From the NCBI RefSeq assembly GCF_042477335.2, contig NC_091263.1:70426501-70490500 (forward strand): DNA of 64,000 nt, in the 5' to 3' direction. The notes under the pieces are model-generated. The model ran no database searches. It was not told the DNA's origin and saw only the letters and a list, made by a program, of their open reading frames with translations. The position numbers and the translations under genes were made by a program. The DNA is from Ovis canadensis. Its lineage: Eukaryota > Chordata > Mammalia > Artiodactyla > Bovidae. This document shows positions 21,076 through 30,985 of the stretch, one piece after another. Within the stretch, counting starts at the first letter, position 1. Each line of letters starts with the position of its first letter.

Positions 21076-22081
21076 AGCTTTTTAATTATAGCAAATGGTA
21101 CCTTTTAAATATTCAGTTCTTTCCTTTGCATTCAGCGTTAATAGAAACAATAATACATAATAAGCATCCTCTCTCTCCAAGATCATAAAAATCGTCTCAA
21201 AAAATTCCAGGAAGAAGAGTCCTTTCAGCGTCTGCCTTTTCTCCATAGAAACTCACTCTGAAAATTTCCCCAGTCAGATTCCGTTAGAGATTTTTGACTC
21301 AACTAATCAATGACTTTATTGATCATGAGTCCACTGTAAACTTTTCAGTTGTTAATTCAGTTATGGATGTATTTCTTTATTCAACAAGGATTTCCAACAT
21401 ACATCCAAGAGTCAAGGATGGTTCCAGCCCAGGGCACACAGGGGTGGTGGGATGCGGAGGGAGTCATAGAGAATAAGAGAAAAGGGGGGAGCAGTCAGAT
21501 CTCCTGGGGTCTTGTTGGCAGTAGGAATAAAAGAGTATGGATTTTGTTCTCGAAGCAATGGCACAACAGAGGGTTTAAAGCAGGGAGAACTCTGAGCTGA
21601 TTTATCCTTTCAGACCATCCCCCTGTCTTCTTGGTTAATTGTGAGTACATCAGGGGCAAAGAGAAATAGCAAAGCCAGTGAGGAGCTTCTGTGGAACCCT
21701 TGCTCCTTGTGAAATCTCCTGTCTCTTTCACCCCTTTCTGCCCACTATCTCCTCTTGGGTTCTCACTCTACTCTGCCTGCGTCTAAGGTATCTGTGCCCC
21801 ACGGGGCTCAGCCTGAGTCTGCTCCCACGATGCACCCCCCAGCCTTCCTCAGCTACTTCGCTGCACCTGGCCACAAACCAGCTTCCTCACAAAACCACAG
21901 GACTGCTGTGTGAAGTCTCACACCTCCATGCTTTTGCCCCTCTTCTTTGCCCTTGCCACCTGTGGGCCATTTATTATTATTATTTTTTTACATACAGGCT
22001 TTAAGACAACATATTCAGAAACTATGAATGCAGACATGTATACACATATATATTAAATATGAAGAATAGTGTGAACCCCTT
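21076..22081. other. AT-rich then mixed unique stretch
   Basis: No gene is seen. The words acatacatccaagag recur here (about 21397) and at 20257, perhaps by chance. Confidence 0.4.
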
Positions 22082-22089
22082 AAGCACCT

Positions 22090-22282
22090 AGAAAGTGAAA
22101 GTTGCTCAGTCGTGTCCGGCTCTTTGCAACCCCACGGACTATACAGTCCGTGGAATTCTCCAGGCCAGAATCCTGGAGTGGGTAGCCTTTCCCTTCTCCA
22201 GAGAATCTTCTCAACCCAGGGAACCCAGGACTCCCGCCTTGCAGGCTGATTCTTCACCAACTGAGCTGTCAGGGAAGCCCTC
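22090..22282 (-). mobile_element. Bov-tA/Bov-A SINE with TSD
   Basis: Flanked by aagcacct at 22082-22089 and 22283-22290. Confidence 0.87.
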
Positions 22283-22564
22283 AAGCACCTTATATGGAGA
22301 TATTAAGTGAGGAAATATTTTTTCTAAAATAAGTGGTGTATTGATGTAAAAAAAAATCCCATCTTCTTTTTTATTGTGAAAGCCACCTTTCAGAAACCTG
22401 CCTCCACTGGCCTGTCCGCAATCACTATTCCACTTTTCAAGCAGTCTCAGAGTTGGATCCTGCATTCTTGCTGTATGCCAAGGGTTAGGTCATTAATATG
22501 TAAAAGAAGCTGGTGTCGAAAGAGTGGACTTTATAATTGGACACATTCTTTAGAGCCTCCCGCA

Positions 22565-22650
22565 AATGCTCATTTGTTCATACATCCATTTATTTACTCA
22601 TTTATTTGCTCATTCATTCATCTCTCCTTTTATTTGCTCGTTTAATGAAC
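22565..22650. repeat. Imperfect TCAT/TTTA tetranucleotide tract
   Basis: Runs of cattcattt, tttatttactcattt and gctcattcattcat. It may be the worn end of an L2. Confidence 0.6.
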
Positions 22651-22959
22651 ATTCCCTGAGCAGGTCATGTTGAGTTTGGGGGTCACTGAGGGCATCCAGA
22701 AAGGAACACTCTTCTGAAGATGTTAGCAGTCCAGCAGGGGAGGAGAACCTGTCCACATCGATTGCACTGCAAGGTACCAAGTGCTCAAAAGCCCTGGGGT
22801 GGGGCCACAGATCCAGCCCATAGGGTCAGGGATGGATGGTTTGTTGGACAAGACTTGGAGTTATTTTGGATGGAAGGTCCTACCAGGGGCCTTTCTCTGA
22901 CCACCCTGGCTGAAACAGGTGGCTGTCGCACTCGCCCTTCCCCGCCAGCCTTTATCATG

Positions 22960-23110
22960 AAGCACAGTCAGGTGTTTATTTCTTTGTCCCTGGTTAGTTG
23001 TCTGCCTCCCGCAGTGGAACCTCACTTCGTGAGGACAGCTGCTTGCTCCGTGCTGTTTATCCAGTTCCTGGCTCAGAGCTGGTGCTTGGTGAAGAGTTAT
23101 TGATCTACTG
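22960..23110 (+). mobile_element. L2 3' end relic
   Basis: ctccgtgctgtttatccag, cctggctcagagctggtgctt and gaagagttattga match the order of the sense L2 terminus. Confidence 0.55.
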
Positions 23111-24169
23111 ACGGCACGAGTGAACGCGTTCAGCCCAGAACGAGTGCGCACAAGCTGAGTTGCCTGGCCGACGTCTTTCGAAGCGAGAGGGCATAAGGGT
23201 AGCCCCTCAACCCCGTGTCATCTCTGGGCACACACAAGGCAGTCTAGACATTTACCAGAAGGAGGAATGATCCACGTGGGTGGCAGTTTCAGGGGGTGCG
23301 AGGAGAGACAAGAAGTCAAGAGCAATCAGGGAAGGCTTCCTGGGGGTGGATGGGCCAGAAGATGGGGGTACTCGGGACCAGCAGGACTGGAAACAGGTGA
23401 GCCCTAGCTGTTCAAGGACCTGTTTTTCTTCCCTTCCCGAGCCAGAGACATCCCCTCGCCAGAGCAATGTGGTCCAGAGATGGCTGATGCCCAGGGAAGC
23501 TTCCCACGCCCTGTGAAATGCCCAGCAGAGTCGGGCCCCTGTCTGGGTTCAGGACCAGCCCAGGACTCTATGGTCCAGCCTGACTGAGGAGCTGAAGCCC
23601 TGAGCCCCACCAGCCCAGGCCCTGTGCCTCCCTGAGGTCTTACATTCATGCTGAGAGGCCAATTGCAGGTCTGTGTGGTCCAGATTGTGTCTAAAGAGCA
23701 ATTTTCCGCTCTGCTGGAGCTTGCTGAATGGAGCCTGCGATCAGAGATGGCCCGGGGTGACTGAGACGCCGCCAACCCGCGGAGCCGGCCAGGGAGCGGA
23801 ACTCACGAGAGCGGCTCTGGAGAGTTGTCCGATGCGTTGTAGGTGGAGTGGAGGTGTTCAGGTGCACAGCTCTGCATCACACAGGCAGCTTGAGTGTGCG
23901 TATGGACGTGTGTGCAGTCCGCGTCTGTGTGGCATGCACGTGTGTTTGTGCCCAGGGATACAGGTCAGAATGTGCCTGCGTCACACACATTATCTGTGGC
24001 TCAGTTTGGGGCAGGGTCTGTGATCGTCTTTGGGTCCAGTTAGTCACTGGTGACCCCGTCTGGGGAAGACATATGGCTGTAGGTCTGGTGTTTCACTTGT
24101 GCGTGGACCACTCTCGTTGCCTCCTTTCACACTGACCTGTAAATTCTTTTCTTTATTCTTTGCTAGCTG
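23111..24169. other. Unique stretch, no gene recognised
   Basis: GC-moderate. Between about 23880 and 24000 it is rich in TGTGTG/CGTGTGT words (degenerate GT tract). Confidence 0.45.
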
Positions 24170-24385
24170 AGGCTTCCCAGGTGGCACTAGTGGTAAAGAA
24201 CCCTCCTGCTAATGCAGAGATGCAGGTCCAATCCCTGGATCAGAGGAAGATCCCCTGGAGAAGGGAATGGCAACCCATTCCAGTATCCTTGCCTGGAGAA
24301 TCCGATGGACAGAGGAGCCTGGTGGGCCACAGTCCAGGGGGCTGGGAAAAGTCAGACACAAATAAGCGACTGAGCTTACACTGCA
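24170..24385 (+). mobile_element. Bov-tA2-like SINE
   Basis: Complete from gcttcccaggtggcactag to aagtcagacacaaataagcgactg. Confidence 0.87.
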
Positions 24386-24741
24386 CACACATACTCTGCT
24401 AGCTAGCCCGGTGAGTTAACACGTGTTATTATAACAGAAGGAACTCCCCTGCAGACACAATGTGTTCACCTCCCAGAGAGTTTAACACACAGTGGGCTCT
24501 GAGGAAGGAGATGAACGTGGAGAGGGACAGCAGCAAGAGACTGTGTGTAGCAACCAATGCCTGGGGGCCCCGCACACATCTTTTTCTCATTCAATGCACT
24601 GAGGCGTAAGAGGGCAAAATGATTCTGCCTCTTTAAAGCAACCGAGGCTCGGAGAAGCAAAATGACCTACACACACAGCCAGGAAATAGAGGAATTTGGC
24701 TTTGAATCAGGTTTGTGTTATTCTAAAACTTGCCCACTGGG

Positions 24742-24985
24742 ACATATCTGGTGGTCCAGTGGTTAAGAATCTGGCTGCCAATGCAGGGGACACGGGTTTG
24801 ATCCCTGGTCTGGGGAAGATCCACATCCCTTGGGGGCATTTAAGCCTATGCACCAAAGTTACAGAAGCCCAGTTATCTAGAGTCCGTGCTCCACAACACA
24901 AAACCAACCTCCAGTCACCGCAAATAGAGAAAACCCAGTGCAGCCAAAAATAAATAAGTAAAAAATTAAAAATAATAAAATGCTT
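24742..24985 (+). mobile_element. CHR-type SINE
   Basis: ctggtggtccagtggttaag head, ggtttgatccctggtctgggg, and an A-rich tail with aataaataagtaaaaaatta. Confidence 0.83.
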
Positions 24986-24999
24986 TATTAAAATAAATG

Positions 25000-25845
25000 A
25001 AAACTTCTACTTTATCCCACTGGAAGGGGCTGTACCCAGTTGAAAACAACTAGTGTTAGATGTTGATGCATATGGAGAATTCTTTTTCCTTTCGCAAAAT
25101 TCTCTTTGATGTTTTGCTTATGTCTTCTCCTCACTAATTTAGAGGGAGTTTTCTTTTTTAACTGAAAATGTTTTGAAGGAATCCATACCTCAAGCCATCA
25201 GCCCAGACTCTGATGTCTCAGGGCCCATCATGAAAAGTGAGAGTCTCACTTTTCAAATATCACGAAGCTTATCTTTGGATCCTCCTGGGAGGATAGACGC
25301 TGACTCTGATGAGTCCAGAAGCGCTTTGGGTGGGTTGGGGTGGGGATGGGTGATAAACCGCGGGCTGCCTGTGAGCGACAGTCACCGGCGGATGAGACAC
25401 CGCGCCATCCATCAGGCCCGCCAGAGATGACAAGCCCCCACCCCTGCCACTGCTCCTCTTATTACAGGAGAAAAATGAAAACCAACCGCAAATCACCTTG
25501 GCCAGTTAGGTTTATTTATCTTGCTGTCAGCCACAAGCAGGCTCTATGCCAATGTTCTGGGCTAATTAGAGCTTGTCCTCGGAATATATGGAGTCTGAAC
25601 TCTGAATATTGCAAGTGGGGGAGCAGGAATTAATCTGCCTGTAACATTGGGCCATGAGTCAGGGTCACAAGAGATGGAGGAAGAGGAGCCCAGCAGGTGC
25701 TGACAGAGACGTCCAGTTAGTTTGGTCCGAGGAGAGGCTCATTGTCCCTCCCAAGAGTTCAAGTGCTCCTTTTCATTGCCTCATTGTGAGTCTGAACTGG
25801 ATGCCATTGTGTTTTGGCCTCCTATATCCATCCTTTGACCTCTGG
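25000..25845. other. Unique stretch with candidate regulatory block (25480-25650)
   Basis: About 10 kb upstream of TRH. It has ctaattag near 25563, gaattaatc near 25627 and a tttatttatctt forkhead-like word. No repeat is recognised and function is untested. Confidence 0.4.
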
Positions 25846-25862
25846 GAAGCAGAAGGAGCCAT

Positions 25863-26012
25863 GATTGAGATGGTTGGATGACATCACCGACTCAATGGAC
25901 ATGAGTTTGAGCAAGCTCCGGGCGTTGGTGATGGACAGGGAAGCCTGGCATGCTGCAGTCCATGGGGTCACAAAGAGTCAGACATGACTGAGCAACTGAA
26001 CTGAACTGAACT
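25863..26012 (+). mobile_element. Short BovB 3' insertion with 17-bp TSD
   Basis: A 150-bp extreme 5' truncation. The TSD gaagcagaaggagccat is perfect at 25846-25862 and 26013-26029. Confidence 0.93.
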
Positions 26013-26305
26013 GAAGCAGAAGGAGCCATCTTTTCTTCTGGGGAGGTGCCTTATCTCCATCCAAAGTGGCCTTGATGGCACACCAGCCACACCAGTGCAT
26101 CCCAGTACAAGGAACCGGCATGTGGGCCAAGCTTGGCCTATGGAACCCACTCTCTCCTGGGACTTAGACTCTTGGGTGGAGACATGCCAGAGTTGCGGGG
26201 GGACACTCATACCAGCATCAAGGCGGTGCTGGGATAACATGGTTGGAAAGTCATTGCTGCCTGGACCCTCCAAAGCCCTCCTTTTGTGTTTCCCGGTTGT
26301 TCTTG

Positions 26306-26785
26306 CTCAGTTGCTAAGTCATGTCTGACTCTGCGAGCCCATGGACTACAGCATGCCAGGCTTTCCTGTCTTTCGCTGTCTCCTGGAGCTTGCTCAGACT
26401 TATATCCAGGATGACATCTAACCCTCTCATTCTCTGTCGCCCCCTTCTCCTCTTGCCCTCAATCTTTCCCAGCATCAGGATCTTTTCCAGTGAGTCAGCT
26501 CTTCACATCAGGTGGCCAAAGTACTGGAGCTTCAGCTTTAGCATCAGTCCTTCCAATGAACATTCAGGACTGATTTCCTTTAGGATTGACTGGTTTGATC
26601 CCCTTGCTGTTCAATAGACTCTCAAGAGTCTTCTCCAGCACCACAGTTCAAAAGCATCAATTCTTTAGGGCTCAGCCTTCTTTATGGTCCAACTCTCACA
26701 TCCGTACATGATTACTGGAAAAATCATAGCTTTGACCGTATGGACCTTTGTCAGCAAAATGATGTCTCTGTTTTTTAATACACTG
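26306..26785 (-). mobile_element. BovB LINE 3' fragment
   Basis: Antisense, from cagttgctaagtcatgtctg to accgtatggacctttgtcag. Small internal deletions relative to the other copies. Confidence 0.87.
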
Positions 26786-26944
26786 TTTGAGTCAGTTTCT
26801 GCTGTCCTTTCTGTCACTTGCGACCTAATGACTAACAGATGACACTCAGATAAATAAAGGGATCCCAGCACAGGGAAGAAGAATCATGTGTCTGATACCA
26901 GAGCAAATTCCCCTGTCTTAGCTTCTGCCACAGACTCTATAGGT

Positions 26945-27060
26945 CTGCATTCAAGTACCAGCTCAGCCAATGATTTGCTGGAGGGGAGAGGGGATTAGGT
27001 ACCCTACTCCACATCTCTAGCTCAGTTTTCCTTCTGTAAAATGAAGATGAAAATAATGCT
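26945..27060 (+). mobile_element. MIR SINE fragment
   Basis: ctagctcagttttccttctg and taaaatgaagatgaaaataatg are the MIR core. Confidence 0.65.
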
Positions 27061-27109
27061 TAAGCACTAATGATAATTTTTTAAAGTTTTCAGCTAATTG
27101 GTTACTACA

Positions 27110-27270
27110 GGCTAGTCCTTATGCTGAGGATTTTTCCCATGCATTATTACATTAAATCCTCATAAAAATTGAATGATGTAAGTATTATAGTTTTTCCCAT
27201 TTTATAGATGAAAAAGCTGAAACCCAGAAGTTTGGGCAATTTGCCCAAGGTCACGAGGTGGAAGACCAAA
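27110..27270 (-). mobile_element. MIR/MIR3 fragment
   Basis: cccattttatagatgaaaaagctgaaa-type word, then gcccaaggtcacgaggtgg, the antisense MIR core. Confidence 0.7.
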
Positions 27271-27763
27271 TCTTGGCCTCTTAACTAACATGGTACACAG
27301 CCTGTCAGCTGTTGAAAATAGACCTGGCCATGAGGGGCAGGGAGCTTTGCTCTGCCTGTTGGTTCACAAGCTCTAGCCTCTTTGTTACTTTTTCTGCACC
27401 TTTCAGAGGTAGATCCAATTCCACCTGAGAAGTATTCCTGTGAGGAAGTGACTGACCCGAGGTCTCATGAGTCTCTGACAGAACAAAGCACGTTCAAGGC
27501 CTTACCCGACATAGGGCCATTGGCCCTATGGACAATATCTGAACTGGACTTGCAAAAGATGGATGGTTTCTCCTGGCCTCATCTGTATGTAGCCAAAAGG
27601 AGCCCAGAAATGTTAAGGATTCTAATGCTTTATGTGATTGAGTGAATGAATGAATGGACGACTGAGGGAGTGAATAGATGAATAAATCCATGGATGGGCA
27701 AGTGAGTGAGTGAGATAGAAGTAGATTGGTTTCCTGCCTTATGGAGCTCCTAGGTCAACTGGA
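27271..27763. other. Unique stretch
   Basis: Ends in an imperfect gaatgaatga/gtgagtgagt tetranucleotide tract at about 27640-27715. No gene is seen. Confidence 0.45.
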
Positions 27764-27980
27764 GAGCTTCCCAGGTTGCTCAAGGGTAAAGAATCTGCCT
27801 GCTAAGGCAGGAGCCTCAGTAGACTCAGGTTCAATCCCTGGGTCGGGAAGATCCCCTGGAGGAGGAAGGTGGCAACCCACTCCAGTATTGGTGCCCGGAT
27901 AGTCCCATGGACAGAGGAGCCTGGTGGGCTTCAGTCCTTGAGGTCACAAAGAGTCGGACAGGACTGAGCGACTGAATGAC
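27764..27980 (+). mobile_element. Bov-tA SINE
   Basis: gcttcccaggttgctcaagg to agagtcggacaggactgagc. A stray copy of the terminal words recurs at about 28118-28142. Confidence 0.85.
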
Positions 27981-28198
27981 ATCACCAAGGACGCAGATGA
28001 ACAGTGAGGTGAGGAGACACCTAGGGCGAGATCTGGGAGGGTCCCGGGCATGGGCACTCCGTCTTTGTAGTGCCAGGGGGCATCTCCCTCCTGGGGTGGA
28101 TGTGTTCACCAACAGAAAGAGTCGGACACGACTGAGCGAGACTGATCACGCGTGCATGCACAGGGCAACTGGGAGACTCGATACATGCAGTTTAAATG

Positions 28199-28495
28199 GA
28201 CTTCTCTGGCGATCTGGTGGTTAAGGAGCTACCTACAAAGGCAGGGGACACGGGTTCAGACCCTGATCTGGGACGACGCCGCATGCTGCGAGGCAACTAA
28301 GCTGGCGTGTCACAACGATTGAGCCTGCATGCCACTAGGGAGCCCTTGCCCCCTACAGTCTGTGCTCTGCAACAAGAGAAGCCACCACAATGAGAAGCCC
28401 ATGCATCGCATCTAGAGGAGGCCCTGCTCGTCGCAACTAGAGAAAGCCGGCACTCAGCAACAAAGACCCAGGACAGTCAAGTAAGCAACTAACTG
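28199..28495 (+). mobile_element. CHR-type SINE (long form)
   Basis: gacttctctggcgatctggtgg head through agagaagccaccacaatgag to a weak tail. Confidence 0.83.
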
Positions 28496-30654
28496 ATTTG
28501 AAAAACAGTATAAACAGCTCGAGAACAGCTATGTGCCAAGACATGTAGCACCGAAAGCATGTCAACATGGACAACGTCTCTGTGGACTGGAGAAGACCAG
28601 TCAAGTGTGAAGTGTGAGGAGGGGGCTATTTGGGGTGCTGAAGAACGGGTGGCATCAGAGAAGCTGGAGCAGAGAGGGTCAGGCACTCAGGAGGGGCCAC
28701 CTCGTGCAGCTGGAGACGAGGAGGATGTGTAGGAGGCTCACCGCCTCCCTGCAGACCCGCTTTGCCCTTACCGCAGCGAGGGCGATGCCTGCAGCGGCAC
28801 TTAGCCAGCAGTTATTTGTGGGCGCAGATCTAGGGCATGGATTCTTGGGGGAGAAATCGCAAGGAAGGGCTTCTTTCCACTTGAGCCCACAAGTGGAGAG
28901 CAGAGGTGAGCCAGACCATTCCATCACAAACATCCTGGTCTGGCCATGGCAAAGGTTAGGCTAAACTCATCTCCCGGGCTATCCTGGGGGCCTAGTGGCT
29001 GCAGCAAGTAGAATTTCCTTTATTGGTTTTGGGGCCAGAGAGCTATTCAGGACAGTAAGAATGATGCTCAGATAAGCAAGGGCGCCTGAGGAGGTGGGCG
29101 GGACCGCAGAAAGCACTCTGGACTGTGAGACTCCATTCCTCAGCCCGCCACGGCCTTGCTTCGTGACTAGGGCAGGTATCGTCACCTCTCCATTCCACAG
29201 GTTCCTCATCTTTACATTGAAGGGAGTAAAACCTTCCTCGCGGGGGTCATATAAGGGAATGTGGAATGTTCTTGGCATCATGCTGGCCTGGAACAGAGCA
29301 GATACTTGGAAAAGATTGCTTTTTATTTTCTGACTTTTCCCCAATGGGCACTTTTTTTTGGTTTTGTTTTCTAGCTTTTGTTTCCTGTTTGTTTTGTTTG
29401 TTTTTTGTTAATTTTTTCTCTTTTTAAATTTGGGGAGCATTTATTATCGGAAACAGAGTTAATTTTTTAAAAAATTTAAAACATCGAAAGTGTGTCTGCT
29501 TGTGGTCTGCGTAGCAAAAGCATATTGGTCACAGTCAGGCCAAGAAATAGATGGCATCTTCCAGCTGGAGAGTTTGAGGATAATTCAATAAAGGGGATAT
29601 TTATAAAAATATAGGCAGAGAGTACAAGGTATCGTGCAGCACCCAGGAAAGGTGAAGGACCCCTGTCAACACCTCTGAGCCTGAAGGGAGACAGAGCAGT
29701 CAGTGGTCACAAAACCCAGGGAAGGCAGGGGCTGGGTAGAGAGGGAGGTGGCCGGAGCTGTAACCTTCAGTTCAGGGACCCGCCGGCCCAGGGAGGAGCC
29801 AGGGATCTAAACACCGCAGCCTCTTTCTCCTCCCACCTCTGATCTTCCCTAGGAGACTCCATCAGCCAAACCCAAATGAAAACCAGGGGCCCAGGAAGCC
29901 GTTGATGAACACTGGCTTGCTCCGCGCACACGGAGCAGCGAGGGGAAATGGAGAGTGGATCTGGACGGCCAAATAGAGAGACCCAGGGAAGGGGTCTCTG
30001 AATGCCCTGCTGCAATAGACCTGGAGACCGCTCTCCGTCACCATGCTCCCACCCCCTCCGTCTTCCAATTGCAGTCGCAGTGCTCCATGGCCCGGAGAGG
30101 GGAGCGCAGTGATGACTACATTCTGATGAAAGATAAGCTTGGTCTCTTCAGGGACGCAGCTTGAGAAAGGGGCCGGGACACTGTGACATCCTCTGCGGAG
30201 ATGGGCAGGGCCGGACGTTGAGCGGGAGCCCTGTGGATGCTCTTCACGCCAAAGGCGCCTCGTGATTGATGAGCCTCTTGAGTCCAACAGGTCGGGAAAT
30301 GAACAGAAATTTTCAGAAGAACATTTAATAAATTCTGGCTGGAGTCACGCAGAGAGAGACACTCTCCTCTCACAATTACTACCGGTCATTTTTCAGTTCG
30401 CATTCAGAGGGTCACAAACGGACTTGCTGCAGCTGTCAGGATGGTGGGGGCTGGGCTTTCAGGGAGGATTTACCAAGTCCTGGCACTTCCCCTGGGCCTG
30501 GGAGGGAGAGTGGAGTGCTGAGATGGGCCAGGTCACAGCCACCAGGCTGGTCCGAGGCAGACCGAGGTCAGGGTCACCGACTCCTAAGATGGGATGGAAT
30601 GGACAGGCAGGCAGGGTGTGGGGAAGGTGGTGGAGAAAGTGTCACACGTTCAGC
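28496..30654. other. Unique stretch with candidate regulatory block (about 30230-30420)
   Basis: T-rich at 29345-29480 (ttttgttttg runs). The block at 30230-30420 has gattgatgag, catttaataaattc and cacaattac words outside any repeat. A long plus-strand frame from 30262 is rejected as a gene. Confidence 0.4.
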
Positions 30655-30775
30655 ACACACGGATGGACACACGTGGAGACCAATACAGACACTCAGACAC
30701 ACACAAGGACACACGGAGACATGAAGACTGACACAGGAACATTCAACAGGGACAGACAGAGACACACAGAGGGGG
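30655..30775. repeat. Degenerate CA/ACACGG-rich tract
   Basis: Recurrent gacacac, acacacg and cagacac words, grading into a MIR-like tail (gatttgaacccaggtccatc) at about 30775-30815. Confidence 0.6.
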
Positions 30776-30884
30776 ATTTGAACCCAGGTCCATCTGAATC
30801 CAAAGCCCAGCCTCTTTCTGCTCTACTCTCTAAGGCCCTAGAGATGAAGGGTCACACTTCACGCACACTTAAATTCTTTCCAGG

Positions 30885-30985
30885 GCTTCGTTATTCTAAG
30901 CCATGCTGCAATGAATATCTTCACGTTTTAGATCATGTCTTTAGCTTAATTCTCAGGAGTGAAATTAATGGTCTAGATCTCCATC
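30885..30985 (-). mobile_element. L1 relic
   Basis: tgctgcaatgaatatcttcacg and aattctcaggagtgaaatta resemble antisense L1 3' sequence. Confidence 0.5.
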
